DNA of 64,000 nucleotides from Streptomyces sp. NBC_01235. GTDB lineage: Bacteria; Actinomycetota; Actinomycetes; Streptomycetales; Streptomycetaceae. The stretch spans positions 62,001 to 126,000 of the forward strand of contig NZ_CP108513.1 in the NCBI RefSeq assembly GCF_035989285.1, read 5' to 3'. The notes below the pieces were generated by a model. The model was not told the DNA's origin. It searched no databases and saw only the letters and a program-made list of their open reading frames with translations. Positions within the stretch are counted from its first letter, which is position 1, and each line of letters begins with the position of its first letter. A program made the translations under genes and the position numbers. Positions 1 to 38,300 of this stretch are shown one piece after another.

Positions 1-14697
<14,697 letters not shown>

Positions 14698-14700
14698 GTT

Positions 14701-17700
14701 TCAGGGCCTTCCCAGCTCATCGTCGATCAGCGAAAAGAGTTCGTCCGCGTCGGCCGCGGCAATCTGCTCGTCATGCGGCACCTCCGCCGGGTCGGCCGGC
14801 TCCGGTCCGACGGCCACCGCTCCCAGGAGCTCCAGCAGGCGGTCGGTGACGGCCGCGCGCAGTCCGTCGTCGCCGACGCCGGTCACGCTGTGCACGAGCC
14901 GGTCCAGGTCGGCGAGGACCGGGGGCCCGGCCGGGGGCGGCTCCGGTGTGTGCGGGGCTGCAGGTGGCTGCGGAGCTTCCGGTGGTGCGGCGGCGGCCGG
15001 CTCCGGGGTGAGTCGCTCCAGCAGATGCCTGGCCAGCGCGGCCGGGCTCGGGTGGTCGAAGGTCACCGTGGCGCTCAGGGTGACTCCGGTGAGGGTGGAG
15101 AGGCGGTTGCGCAGCTCCAGAGCCGTCAGTGAGTCGAAGCCGAGCGCGGTGAAGCCCCGGTCGGCAGGCACGTCCTGCGCCCCGGACCGGCCGAGGACGG
15201 TGACGATCTGTGCCTGCACCAGCCGCCGTACCGTCAACTCCCGGTCTCGTTCGGGCAGAGTCAACAGCCGCTCCCGCAATGGCTTGGCGCCGCCCCTCGA
15301 CCTGTTCTCCCGCATGGCACGGGCCGGGAGGAGCCCCTGGAACAGTGCGGGCGGCTCGGTGTCGCGGAGCGCGGCGACGTCGATCCAGGCGGGCACCAGG
15401 TGCGCCCGGTCCGACGCACCCAGCGCGAGATCGAGCAGCGCCAGGCCGTCCTCCGTCGGCAGCGGCCGCATGCCCATGCGGAGCATCCGCTGCTTGTCGG
15501 CGTCGTCGAGCCGGTCGGTCATGCCGGTGCGCTGCTCCCACAGGCCCCAGCCCAGGGAGAGCGCGGGCAGGTCCGCGCCGTGCCGGTGGTGGGCCAGCGC
15601 GTCGAGGAAGGCGTTGCCCGCCGCGTAGTTGGCCTGGCCCGCGAGTCCCACCGTGGCGGTCACGGAGGAGAAGAGGACGAACGCCGTCAGGTCCAGGCCT
15701 GCGGTGAGGTCGTGCAGGTGCCAGGCGGCGTCGACCTTCGGCTTCAGGACCGCGTGCAGCCGCTCGGGCTCCAGGGACAGCGTCGCGGCGTCGTCCATGC
15801 GCCCGGCCGCGTGCACCACGGCGCGCAGCGGCGCTGACGCGGGGACGGTCGCCAGGAGTTCGGCGAGCGCGGCCCGGTCGGTGACGTCGCAGGCGGCGAC
15901 GGAGACGGACGCGCCCTGCGCGGCCAGCTCGTCCACCAGCTCGTCCACGCCGTCGGCAGCCCGACCGCTCCTGCTGGCAAGAAGCAGGTGGCGTACGCCG
16001 TGACCGGTCACGAGGCGACGTGCCACGACGGCGCCGAGACCGCCGGTTCCGCCGGTGATCAGCACGGTGCCCGCGGGATCGAGGACCGGACGGGCCGGGT
16101 CGGGCACGGGGACGGAGCCGCGGGCGAGCCGGGGCACGAACAACTTGCCGTGCCTCAGCGCCACTTGGGGCTCACCGAGCGCCATCGCGCGGGCCGGCTC
16201 TTCGGCGACCGGTTCGGCGGCGCCATCCGTGCCCGCGCTCGTCTCGGTGTCGGTGTCCACCAGCACGATCCGGCCGGGGTGTTCGGTCTGGGTGGGCCGC
16301 AGCAGCCCCCACACGGTCGCGGCCGCGAGGTCGACGTCGGCGCCGGGCTCCACGGCCACCGCACGCCGGGTGACGACGATCAGGCGCGAGGAGCCTTCGC
16401 CGTTCTCCTCCAGCCACTTGCGTACGCGGTGCAGCACGTACTCGGCGGTCTCGTGGACGGCCGTGGGTACGTCCGCGTCGCCCGGCGTGACGGGCAGCAC
16501 CACCGTCGCGGGGTCCCGTCCCTGCGCACCGGCGGGCACGGCGGCCTCGCGCCACTCCACCTGGAAGAGCTTGGGGTCGGTGCGCCGGGCGTCCAGGGGC
16601 CGCAGGGTGAGCGAGTCGACCGAGAGCACCTCGACCCCGCTGCCGTCGGCGATGTCCAGGGAGGCCCTGCCCTCGCCCAGCGGCGAGATCCGCACCCGCA
16701 GCCGGGATGCGCCCCTGCGCGCGAGGCGGACACCGGCCCAGGAGAACGGCACCATCGTGCCGGGCTGTTCCAGGACCAGCGGGTGCAGCACCGCGTCGAG
16801 GAGCGCCGGGTGCACGCCGAACGGCCCCGGCTCGTCGCGCAGCGCCACCTCGGCGAGCAGGTCGTCGCCGTGCCGCCAGACGTGCTCCAGGTTGCGGAAG
16901 GCGGGGCCGTACTCCAGACCGCGCCCGGCGAGTTCGTCGTACCAGGCCGTGCGGTCCTCTGCTGTGGCGTCGGGCGGCGGCCATGCCACCGCCAGGACAC
17001 CCGCGTCCGCGGGCCCGGCGGCGGAGACCACGCCCGTGGCGTGGAGCTGCCAGGCCTCATCGGCGGTGCCGAGTACGCGGCCGTGGATACGGACCGCCCG
17101 TCGGCCCGCGTCGTCCGGCGCGGCCGCCGTCAACTGCACCTCGACCTCGTCGCGCTCCGGTATCACCAGCGGTGTGTGCAGCGTCAGTTCGTCGACGGAG
17201 TCGCCGACACGCAGCGCCATGTCGAGCAGGGCGGTGCCGGGGACCACGGCCCTGCCGAGCACACGGTGGTCGGTCAGCCAGGGCCGCGACCGCAGCGAGA
17301 GGCGCTCCGTCAGGACGGTGCCCGCGCCTTCGGCGAGTTCCACGGCGTTCCCGAGGAGCGGCTGGTCGGCCGTGGCGTCGAGCCAGTGGCGCGTACGCTG
17401 GAAGGCATACGTCGGCAGGTCGACCCGGGGCGCGGCACCGGCGAACAGCCGCTCCCAGTCGACGTCGACGCCGCGCGTCCACACCTCGGCGACCGAGGCC
17501 AGGAACCGGATGGGGCCGCCCTCGTCGCGGCGCAGCGATCCGCAGACCGCCGCGGCCGGCGCCGCGCTCCCGCTCTCCAGGATCTCCTGGACGCTCATGG
17601 TGAGCACCGGGTGGGAGCTGACCTCGATGAACGTGTCGTGGCCCTGCTCGGCGAGCGCGGCCACGGCGGAATGGAACTGCACGGGTTGCCGCAGGTTGCG

Positions 17701-20700
17701 GTACCAGTATCCGGCGTCCGCCAGGCCCTCGCCCAGCCAGTCGCTCTCCACGGTCGAGTAGAACGGCACCTGGGCGGGCTCGGGGCTCAAGTCCGCGAGC
17801 ACCGTGACCAGTTCCTCCTCAATGCGCTCCACGTGGGAGGTGTGCGAGGCGTAGTCCACCGGGACCTTGCGCGCCCGCACGCCCTCCGCCTGGCAGGCGG
17901 CGTGCAGTTCGTCGAGCGCCTCGGGGTCGCCGGCCACCACGGTGGCGGTCGGGCCGTTCAGCGCGGCCACCGCGAGCCGGCCCTCCCAGCGCTCCAGTCG
18001 GGACTCGGCCTGTGCCGCGGGCAGCGCCACGGACAACATTCCGCCGTGCCCGGCCAGGTCCCGCGCGATGGCCCGGGAGCGGAGCGCGACCACGCGGGCC
18101 GCGTCGCGCAGCGACAGGGCACCGGCCACGCAGGCGGCCGCGATCTCGCCCTGGGAGTGGCCCACGACGGCGGACGGTTCGACGCCGTACGAGCGCCAGA
18201 GCGCCGCGAGCGACACCATCACCGCCCAGGATGCGGGCTGGACCACGTCGACTCGCTCCAGGGTCGGGGCGTGCGCGGCCTGCCGCAGCACGCCCTCCAG
18301 GTCCCAGTCGACGAACTCCGCGAGCGCCGCGGCGCAGGACCGCAGCCGCTCGGCGAACACCGGCTCCGCGTCCAGCAGTTCCACGGCCATGCCGGCCCAC
18401 TGCGAGCCCTGGCCGGGGAAGACGAAAACCACGCGTCCGCCGGTCGCCCGTGCCGTCCCCGCAACCGAGCGCGGTGCCTTCGGCGCGTCCTGGACCAGCG
18501 CGTCGAGTCCGGCCAGCAGGTCGTCGCGGTCGGCGGCCACGACGACGGCCCGGTGCTCGAACCGCGTGCGCGATGTGGCCAGCGACCGGCCGACGTCGAG
18601 TGGACGCAGGTCCCCGTGGGACCCGAGGTGGTCCCGCAGCCGCGCGGCCTGGTCGACCAGCGCGGCCTCGGTCTTGGCGGACACGAGGACCGGTACGAGG
18701 AGCGAGTCGTTCGCCAACGCCCTGGCTTCCAGTGCCAGTTCGGAGTTCTCGGGCCCCTCCTCGATGATCACATGCGCGTTGGTGCCACTGATCCCGAACG
18801 ACGACACTGCGGCCCGGCGGGGACGGCCGGTCTCCGGCCACTCCCGCTGCTCTGTCAGTAGTTCCACCGCACCCGACGACCAGTCCACGTGCCGCGACGG
18901 CAGCTCAACGTGCAAGGTCCGCGGGAGCACACCGTGCCGCAGCGCAAGCACCGTCTTGATCACACCCGCCACGCCCGCGGCGGCCTGCGTATGACCGATG
19001 TTCGACTTCAACGACCCGCACCACAGCGGCCGTTCGGCGTCCCGGCCCTGTCCGTACGTCGCCAGGAGCGCCCGCGCCTCGATGGGATCGCCCAGCGTCG
19101 TTCCCGTCCCGTGCGCCTCCACGGCGTCCACGTCCGACGCCGACAGGCCCGCCTGCGCCAACGCGTCGCGGATCACCCGCTCCTGTGAGGGGCCGTTCGG
19201 CGCCGAGAGCCCGTTGGACGCGCCGTCCTGGTTGATGGCGGAGCCGCGCAGCACGGCCAGGACCTGGTGGCCGTTGCGCCGCGCGTCCGACAGGCGCTCG
19301 AGCACCAGCACACCCACGCCCTCCGACCAGCCCGTACCGTCGGCCGTGTCCGAGAACGCCTTGCACCGGCCGTCCGCCGAGAGGCCGTTCTGCCGTGAGA
19401 ACTCCACGAACATGCCGGGCGTGGACATCACTTCGGCCCCTCCTGCCAGGGCCAGCGAGCTCTCCCCCGACCGCAGCGACGCCGCCGCCAGATGCAGCGA
19501 CACCAGCGACGACGAACACGCCGTGTCCACCGTCACGGCAGGCCCCTCGAACCCGAAGGTGTAGGCGATACGGCCGGACGCCACACTCGGCAGACCGCCG
19601 GTCAGGGCGTAGCCGCCGAAGCTGTCGGACGTCTCGTGCAGCGGAGGGACGTACGACTGGTCGGATACGCCCATGAAGACGGCCGTCCGGCTGTGGTTCA
19701 GGGACTCGGGGTCGATCCCGGAGCGCTCTAGGGCCTCCCACGAGGCTTCGAGGAGCAGCCGCTGCTGCGGGTCCATCGCGCGGGCCTCGCGCGGGCTGAT
19801 CCGGAAGAAGTCGGCGTCGAAGTCCGGTGCGTCGTACAGGAATCCGCCGCTGCGTACCTGGCCGGTCGCCTCCGGTGTCACGTCCCAGCCGCGGTCCTCG
19901 GGGAACTGCGAGATCGCGTCCACCCCGTCGCGGACCAGCCGCCACAGATCCTCGGGGGAGCTCACGCCGCCGGGCAGCCGGCAGCTCATGCCCACGATCG
20001 CGACCATGTCGTCGTCCGGTGCAGGGCCCTGCGCGGGGCCGGCGGTGTCCGGGGCGTCTCCCGCGAGCTCCTCGGTGAGGTGGCGCAGGAGCGCGGCGGG
20101 GGTGGGGTGGTCGTAGACGAGCGTGGTGGCGAGTCGCAGTCCGGTCGCCTGGCTCAGCCGGTTGCTGAGCTCCACCGCGGTGACCGAGTCGAACCCCGTC
20201 TCCTTGAACGTGCGGTCCGCCGCGACCGTCTCCGGGTCGGTGTGCCCGAGGACGGCCGCCGCCTGGGAGTGGATCAGTGTGCGCAGATTCTGCTCTCCCG
20301 TGGTGGGGGCCTCGGCGTGGGACGCCGCCTGGGGTCCCGCGGGGGCCGGCGCTGTCGTCTCGCGCACGGGAAGCGCGGTTCCCTCGGCGGTGATCCAGTG
20401 GGTGCTGCGCTGGAAGGCGTAGGTGGGCAGCTCCACGGCGCGGGCACCGGTGCCTTCGAACACCGGCCGCCAGTCCACGGTGACGCCCCGCACGTGCAGC
20501 GCGGCCAGGGACAGGAGCAGCCGCCGCACGCCGTCCTCAGCGCGCCGCAGCGTGCCCTGCACCACCGTGTCGGCGGCGCCCTGAACGGTGTCGATGGTGG
20601 ACTGGACGGCCATCGTCAGGACGGGGTGCGGGCTGGCCTCGACGAACACCCGGTGCCCGTCGGAGGCCAGGGCCCGTACGGCGTCTTCGAGGCGCACCGG

Positions 20701-23108
20701 TTCGCGCAGGTTGCGGTACCAGTACGCGGCGTCCAGGTGGGCCGTGTCGAGGCGGCTGCCGGTGACGGTGGAGTAGAAGGCGACCTGGCTGTCCTGGGTG
20801 CTGACATGCGCGGCCGCTTGCAGGACCTCGTCGCGGATCTCCGCCACGTGCGGCGAGTGCGAGGCGTAGTCGATGGGGACGCGTCGGGCGCGTACGTCAC
20901 GGGCGCGGCAGTCGGCCACCACCGCGTCCACTGCGTCGACCGGGCCGGAGACGACGACCGCGTTCGGGCCGTTCACGGCGCCGATCGAGACCCGCTTCCA
21001 GACAGCGTCCTCGATGGCCGCCTCGACGTCCGCCGCCATCATCTCGACGAGTGCCATGGCGCCCCGGCCGGAGAGCCGGTCGGCGATGACACGGCTGCGC
21101 TCGACCATGAGCCGCATGCCGTCCGCCACGGGCATGATCCCCGCCGCGCAGGCGGCCGTGATCTCGCCCTGGGAGTGGCCGACCACGGCGGCAGGGGTGA
21201 CCCCGGCCGCACGCCACACCTCGGCCAGGGACACCTGCACCGCGAACAGCGCGGGTTGCATGACGTCCATGCGCAGCAGCGCGTCCTCGTCGGCGAGCAC
21301 GTCCCGCAGCGACCAGTCCACCAGGTCATTGAGCAGCCGCGCGCACGCGTCCATCCGGGCCGCGAAGACCGGCAGGGAGTCCCATAGGTCCAGGGCCATG
21401 CCGACCCACTGCGGGCCCTGTCCGGGGAACGCCCATACGACGCCGGAAGCGGAACCCGCCGCGCCCTCCACCACGTGGGGCGACGGCTCGCCCGCGGCGA
21501 GGGCGGCCAGGCTGTCCAGGAGCTCAGCGCGGTCCGCGGCGACGACGACACCGCGGTGAGCGAACACCGACCGGGTGGTCGCCGCCGCGTAGCCGATGTC
21601 CACAGGACGCAGGTCCGGGTCGGCCTCCACGCGCGCGTGGAGCTGTCGTGCCTGGGCCCGCAGCGCGGCCCTGCTGCTGCCTGACACCACAACGGGCACC
21701 GCAAGCGACGCGGCCTCCGCGGAGCCTTCGTCGTCCGCGGGCGCGGCGGGGGCCTCACCGACCACCACGTGGCAGTTGGTGCCGCCCACTCCGAACGAGC
21801 TGACGCCCGCGAGCCGCGGGCCGTCGGGCCAGAGCCCTGCCGTGTCGTTGACCCGGAGTCTGAGCCGGTCCATGGGGATCGCCGGGTTGGGCTCGGCGTA
21901 GTTGAGGCTGGAGGGCAGGGTTCCGTTCCGCAACGAGAGGGCGACCTTGATCAGCCCGATCACGCCCGCGGCGCCTTCGAGGTGCCCGATGTTGGTCTTC
22001 ACCGAGCCGACGAGGAGCGGCTCCGCGTCGGGCCTGTTCCGGCCGAGCACGGCTCCCAGCGCGGCCGCCTCGACGGGGTCGCCCGCTCGCGTGCCGGTGC
22101 CGTGCAGTTCGACGTACCGGACCCGGGCCGGTTCCGCGGCCGCCTGGGCGTAGGCGCTGTGCAGGAGTTCCTGCTGGGCCTCGCCGTCGGGGACGGTGAG
22201 GCCCTCGCCGCCGCCGTCGTTGTTGACCGCGCTGCCGAGCAGGACGCAGTGGACGGTGTCGCCGTCGGCGACTGCGTCGGTCAAGCGCTTGAGGACGACC
22301 ATGCCGCCGCCCTCGCCGCGCACCGTGCCGTTGGCGCGCGCGTCGAAGGTGTAGCAGCGCCCGTCCGGGGACAGAGCGCCCGCCCGCGCGAAGGCGAGCG
22401 CGCCCTCCGGCACCAGGTTCAGGTGGACGCCACCGGCCAGGGCCAGCGTGGCGGCGCCCGACAGCAGGCTCTCGCAGGCCAGGTGGACGGCTACCAGGGA
22501 CGAGGACTGCGCCGCGTCCACCGTGAGGCTGGGTCCGCGCAGGCCGAGCTGGTAGGAGACGCGGTTGGCGATCACTGCGCGGCTCAGGCCCGCCATCGAG
22601 TGGTGGGACACGGCGTCCCCGCCATGCCGGTGGACGAGCATGGCGTAGTCGTCGCCGGTGGCGCCGAGGAACACCGCGGCCCTGCCGCCGCGCAGTCTCT
22701 CCGGCACGACGGCGGCGTGTTCGAGCGCCGTCCAGCTGAGCTCAAGGGCCAGGCGCTGACGCGGGTCCATCGCCTCGGCCTCGCGCGGCGAGATGCCGAA
22801 GAAGCCGCTGTCGAAGTCGGCGACGCGGTCCAGGAATCCGCCGCGGCGCACGCCTTCGAAGCCGGGTGCGTCATCAGGGATCCCGTCGAGGGCCCACCGT
22901 CCGGCCGGTACTTCGGTGATCGCGTCCACGCCGTCGTGCAGCAACTCCCAGAAGGCGTCGAGGTCATCGGCGCCCGGGACCCTGCAGGACATGCCGACGA
23001 CGGCGACCGCGCGCTCGGTCGGATCACTCGTGGACATGCCTGCTTCCCCCTCAAGTCGTTCCTGTTGCGGTTCCGGTCGTACGTGTTCCGGGTGGTGTGG
23101 GTGAGTCG

Positions 23109-23112
<4 letters not shown>
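14701..23112 (-). CDS. Type I modular PKS with KSQ loading module and one cis-AT extension module
   Basis: 2803 residues. Approximate domains: KSQ 40-450, where the active site reads DAAQSSSL with Gln near residue 200 in place of Cys; AT 560-870 (GHSQGE, YASH); ACP 945-1020 (GFDS); KS 1050-1470 ([21 protein letters not shown]); AT 1570-1880 (GHSQGE, YASH); DH 1905-2180 ([10 protein letters not shown], then HPALLDAVL); KR 2290-2490 (GGTGGLG, MDD, B-type); ACP 2590-2680 (GFDS); acidic C-terminal docking tail. KSQ domains decarboxylate the extender on the adjacent ACP, and YASH motifs indicate methylmalonyl-CoA, so the inferred starter is propionyl. This is the only loading module in the window, so synthesis probably starts here although two genes are transcribed earlier. 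The start is set by a 4-bp ATGA overlap with the NRPS stop. The C-terminal tail should dock onto the helix of the next gene. Confidence 0.95.
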
Positions 23113-32330
<9,218 letters not shown>

Positions 32331-32345
32331 CGTCGTCCTGTCTGC

Positions 32346-35300
32346 TTACTTCGCGATGTCCAGTGCGTCGAGCTCTGCGTCGCTCATGGCTTCGACGAGG
32401 GCGATGCCCTTGAGAATCGCTTTCACGTCGAGGGCTCCGGTGGATCCGACGGGGGTACGGTGCTCCAGCTCGGCGGCCATGTCGGTCAGGCGCGGCGCTT
32501 CGAAGAGCGCCCGGACCGGGAGCTCCGCTCCTGTCCGCCGCTTGAGCAGGTTGACCAACCGGGTCGCCAGCAGCGAATTGCCGCCCAGAGAGAGGAAGTT
32601 GCTCGTCGGCCCGAGGTCGTCGGCGTCGATGCCGAGGAGCTCCGACCAGGCGGCGAGCAGGGTCCGCTCGGCGTCGGTGAGGGCGGGGTCCGGCTGTCGC
32701 GCGGAGCGGTCGGTGGCGGTGTCATGTGCGGCGCCCGCGGCACCGTCGGGCGACACCGCCCCGGACGGCGCGTGCGCCGCGTCGGCCCGTACGGAAGCCG
32801 CAGCTCCCGGCCGCCGTCCGACCCAGTACTGCCCCGGCACGAAGGCCGTCGGCGGAAGAGGCGCCAGGCGACGGCGCCCGTCGTGGAGTCCGCCCCACGG
32901 CACGGCGGCCCCGCGCACCCACAGCTCGGCGAGGTGCTCCAGCGCACGGTCCGCGACGAGGCCTGTGAGGAACGTTTCGCCCCGGGCGCCGGAAAGGACC
33001 GTGCCCAGCGGGCCCGCGTCCTCCTCGGCGTTGCCGTGGTGGACCGGCACGGGAGCGAGCACGTCGCCCGCCGCCCCTGCACCGTCCGCGAGGTACCAGT
33101 CGAGGCCCTGCTTCAGCTCCTCCGCAGAGCCCGCCACCACGGCGAGGCGCTCCGGCATCGCCTCACGGCACAGCTGCGAGGTGTACGCGATGTCGGCCAG
33201 GCTCGCGGATGCGTCGTCGCCGTCCAGGAACGTGCTCAGCCGCCGTGCCGCCGTCCGCAGCCGCTCGGGCGTGCCCGCGGACACCACCACCAGCTGAGGT
33301 CCCGCGTCCTGCGCGGCGTCCCTGGCCTCCTGCGTGACCGGCGGCGCCTCGACGACCAGGCTGACGTGACTGCCGCCCGCGGCCACCGAGTTGATGAGCG
33401 CTCGGCGCGGCGACGGCACGCCGTCCGCGACCGCCGTGCCGCGCGGCCGCCACTCCGACAGCTCCTCGCACAGGCTCAGCGCGGTGCCGTCGAAGTCCAG
33501 GTTGGGGTTGGGTTCGCCCGCCGCCGCCAAGGGCGTGAGCTCCCGGTGCTGGAGCTGGAGGACGACCTTGGTCAGCTGGGCGATGCCGGAGGCGGCCTCG
33601 GGGTGACCCAGGTTCGACTTCACGGTGCCGAGCGCCACCGGCTCGGCCACCCCGTCGAACACCTCGCGCAGCGCGCGGAACTCGACCTCGTCGGAGAACG
33701 CCGTTCCGTTGGCCGCGGCCTCGACGTACCCGATGGAGTCCGCCGTGACACCGGCCTGCTCCAGGGCCCGCCGCATGACCTTCACCTGCGTCCTGCGGCT
33801 CGGCGTCATGAAGCCGTTGGCCCGGCCGCCGTGCATGGACGACGTGCCCTTGATGACGGCGTGGATCCGGTCCCCGTCGCGCACCGCCGCGTCCAGCGAC
33901 TTGAGCAGCACGGCGCCGACGGCCTCGGCAGGCAGATAACCGTCCCCCTCGCGGAAGCTGCGACTGCCGGGGCCGCTGCCGAGCAGCTGCAGCTCGGCGA
34001 GCGCCACGTACTTGTCCGGGTGGACCGTGAGGTTGATGCCGCCGGCGACCGCCAGTTCGGCCTCGCCCCGCAGCACGTCGGCGCAGGCCAGGTGGATGGC
34101 CATGGCCGACGACGCGCACATGCTGTCCACGGCCAGGCTCGGCCCTTCGAGGCCGAAGAAGTGCGAGACCCGGTTGGCGATCATGTTGTACGAGGCCGCG
34201 GAGGTGAGCGCCGCGAGGGCGGGGTCCTGCGACTCGTCGGCGCGGTACAGGTGATAGGCCGCGCCGACATATACGCCGACGCGCCGCCCGTAGCGCCGCT
34301 CGATGACCTCCTGGGTCACGCCGCTCTGCTCCAGGAGCTGCCAGACGGTCTCCAGGAAGAGCCGCTGCTGCGGGTCGAGGGCAGCGGCCTCGCGCGGTGA
34401 GATGCCGAAGAGCAGCGGATCGAACTGGTCGACGCCGTCGAGGAAGCCGCCCCACTTGCCGGGCCTCGCCCGGCTCTCGTCCAGGCCGCCGAACAGGGCC
34501 TCGTGGTCCCAGCGGTCGGCCGGCACCTCGGTGACGCCGTCCTCGCCGCCGCGGAGGTTTGCCCACAGGGAACTGAGGTCGCCGGCCTGCGGGTAGCGCC
34601 CGCTGATGCCGATGATCGCCACGTCCTTGGCGGGGGCGACCTCCTTCGCGGGGGCCCCGGCATCCCTGGCGGGGGCGAGGGCTCGGTCACGCACCTCCAC
34701 GCGAACATCGGCGGCCACACTGGCGGGCGGTGCAGCTGCCGCTTCCGGGGCCTTCGAAGCCTTTGGCGCGGACACCGCGACCGCGGGACGTGCCGGTTCG
34801 CCGAGCAGCGTACGCAGCGCCTGCGGGTGGTCGGTGACGAAGTACCGGGCCAGATCGCGGATGGTCTCGACCTCGAAGAGCAGGGTCCGGGACAGCCGTC
34901 CGAACGACTCCTCCAGGCCGGAGATCACGCCCACCGCGATGACCGAGTCCATGCCGTACCGCTCCAACGGTGCGTCGACGGCGATGCGTTCGGGGCCGAG
35001 CTTGAGCGACGCCGCAAGGATGCGCCGCAGGTGGGCCACCGTCTTCTCCTCCAGGGCCGCGTCCTCGTCCGGCGTACCGGCGGGAGTGGCAACGGCGGCG
35101 GGAGTGGTCTCTGGCGCGTTCTCCGCCGGCTGCGGCTGCGCTTCGTCCCCGATGAGCCGGGACAGCAACCCGTCCCGCTCACCCGCGACGACGATCAGCC
35201 TGCCGTCCGCGAGGCCGTTCTCCTCCATGGCCAGGGCGCATCGCAGCGCCGTGAGGCCGCGGGCGGTGTCCAGGGGGGCCAGGCCGACGCTGCGCAGGTT

Positions 35301-38300
35301 CTCACGCACGGCGCCGCCCCCCATGCCGCCCTCCTCCCACAGCGGCCAGCCGATGGACACGGTCCTGCCGTGGCGTGCGCCCGCGTCGGCCAGCCGGTTG
35401 CGATAGGTGGCGTATGCGTCCATGAACGCGTTGCCCGCGGCGTAGTCGGCCTGTCCGGCGTTGCCGAAGGCCCCGGCGATCGACGAGAAGCAAAGGAAGA
35501 CGTCCAGCGGCTGGTCCCGGCTGAGCTCGTCCAGGTTCACCAGGCCCGTGACCTTGGGTGACAGGACCCGCGCCAGCTGCTCCTCGCTCTTGCGCAGGAG
35601 ATAGCCGTCCTCGATGACCCCCGCGCTGTGCACGATGCCCGTCAACGGCCCGTGGTTGTCCGCTACATGGGACAGCACACGGGCGACCGCGTCACGGTCG
35701 GCCACGTCGGCGCGCTGGTAGTCGACGGTGAGGCCCGCCGCGCGCAGGGCGTTCAGCGCGCCGCGCCGGTCCTCGCCGAGCGGCGAACGTCCGGTGAGCA
35801 CCACGGTGGCATGCCCGACGGACGCGGCGATCTCATGCGCCACGATCCGGCCGAGGCCGCCGACACCCCCGGTGATCAGGTAGACGCCGTTCTCCCGCCA
35901 GGGCGCGGCCGCAGTCGCGGCACAACGGATCTCCACCGATCGCGCCAGCAGGCGCCGCCCGTCGCGGTGGCGCACCTCGGGTGCGGGGTTGTGCACCGCT
36001 TCCGCGGCCAGCCGGGCGGCGACGGTCGCCGGTGCCGCCCCGTCCAGGCACTCGACGTACTGCGTGTGCAGAAGGGGGTTCTCCTGGTGGGCCGTGCGTA
36101 GCAGCCCCGTGAGGCCGCCGAAGCAGGCGAGGCGCTCTCGTTCGGTGTCCGTGCCCGCGGCTCCGGCCAGGACGACCTGGAGCAGCACCGGCCGCCGTAC
36201 GCCGCCCAGGAGGATCGTGCGGGCCAGCGTGAACACGTGCTCGGCGGCCAGGGCGTACTGCTCGTCCAGAGCGTCGTCCGTGAGATCCACGAAGTGGTGT
36301 GCCGTGCCGACGGGCAGCGCGGACCGAAGGGCGTGGCGCTCCGCCTGCCCAAGGCTGCCGACCACGACGACGTGACGCTCGACGAACTCCGCGTCCGTGG
36401 CACCCTGTTCGCGTACGGCCGTCCGCTCGGCCCATTCGGGGCGCAGGAGCACCATCTCGCCCTGCACGTCGTCTCCGGCCTGACCGCTCTGTACGTCTAC
36501 GTCTCGTACGTTTCGCACGTCTCCTCCGGCCCGGCCGCTCTGTATGTCGCGCGCGGCCCGGTGCACGGTGGTCGCTCCACCCGGCTCCGGGTCGAACCAG
36601 CACCGGTCGCGGGCGAATGGGTATCCAGGCAGGCTGACGCGCCGGGGAGACGGGGCCGGGCGGTGCAGCGTCTCCCAGCGCACCGCGGCTCCACGCACCC
36701 ACAGGCGCAGCAGCTCGCCGGGCTCGGCCCGGTCCACCCAGTCCGGCACCGCGGCCCGCAGCGCGCTTTCACCGGATCCGTCGGGCTGATCCCCGAGGCG
36801 TACGGTGCCCCGCGCCCAGGCACCGGGGCTCCCGGGTGCGGCGACGAACGCGTCGAGCAGCGCGCCGGCCTCGTCGAGGGAGGCCGCCGCGAAGGCCAGT
36901 CGCTCGTCCAGCGCCATGCGGCCGGTCTGCAGGGTCCACGCGACGTCCTGAAGCGTGCCGTCGGCGAACTCGGCCAGTCGCGTACGCAACTGACGTGCTT
37001 GCTCCACGAGTTGGTCCTCGGTCTGCGCGGAGAGCACGAGCAGCGCGGGGCGTGCGGGCGCCGCCTGGCGGGGGGCCTGAGCCACGTACTCGGCGACGAC
37101 GACATGGGCGTTGGCGCCGCCCGCGCCGAAGCCAGAGACCCCGGCGGTTCTCGGGAGCGTGCGCGCCTCCCCGTCGACCACCGTGGTCGGCCGGTTCCAC
37201 GGCTCCAGGTGCTGCTGCACACGCATCGGGGTACTGTCGAAGTCGATGCGACGGTTGAGGGTGCCGGAGTGCAGGCTGGGCACCAGTTCGCCGTGCCGCA
37301 TCTGCAGGAGCACCTTGGTGAGCCCCGCGATGCCCGCCGCGCTCTCGCAGTGTCCGATGTTGGACTTGACCGAGCCGATCGCGCAGTGCTCCGGCAGGAC
37401 GCCGTGCGCCTCGAACGCCTTGTTCAGGCCGACGACTTCGAGTGGGTCACCCAGGGCCGTTCCGGTGCCGTGCGCCTCCAGGTAGCCGAGCGAGCGTGCG
37501 TCGACGCCGGAGGCCGTGAGCGCCTCCGCGATGACCGCGCCCTGCGCCGCCGGAGAGGGCACCGAGTAGCCGGAGGTCCGGCCGCCGTGGTTCAGGGCGG
37601 TCGCCTTGATCACGCCGTGGATGTGGTCTCCGTCGGCAACGGCGCGGTCCAGGGGCTTGAGCAGCACCGCGCCCACCCCCTCGCCGGGCACATAGCCGTC
37701 GCCGCCCTCGCCGAAGCTGCGGCACCGGCCGTCGCTGGAGAGGAACCTGCGCTGACTGAGCATCAGGAACTTGTTGGGGTGGGAGTGGAGGTTCACCCCG
37801 CCGGCGAGCGCCGTCTCGCACTGGCCGCTCCTGATGGCCTCACAGGCCAGGTGGATGGCGGTCAGGGACGACGAGCACATGGTGTCGACGGTCATGCTCG
37901 GACCGGTGAAGTCGTAGAAGTAGGACACCCGGTTGGCGACGCTGGACGCGCTGCCCGACAGCGCCGCCTGCTGCCCGCGCTCCTGCGCCTGCGCGCCGTG
38001 GAGCTGGTACTCCTGGTACATCACGCCGACGAAGACGCCGACCTTGCCGGCTGGTCCCGCCGCGTATCCGGCGTCCTCCAGCGTGTGGTGGGCGCACTGG
38101 AGGAAGAGCCGCTCCTGCGGGTCGAGCAGCTCGGCCTCGTGCAGCGAGATCTGGAAGAACAGCGGGTCGAACCGGTCGATCCCGTCGAGAAAGCCGCCCC
38201 ATTTGCCGGAGGAGGAGCCCTCTGCGTCGGCGTTGCGGCGGTGGTCCCAGCGGTCCGCGGGCACCTCACTGATGCAGTCACGGCCGGAGCGGAGGTTCTG

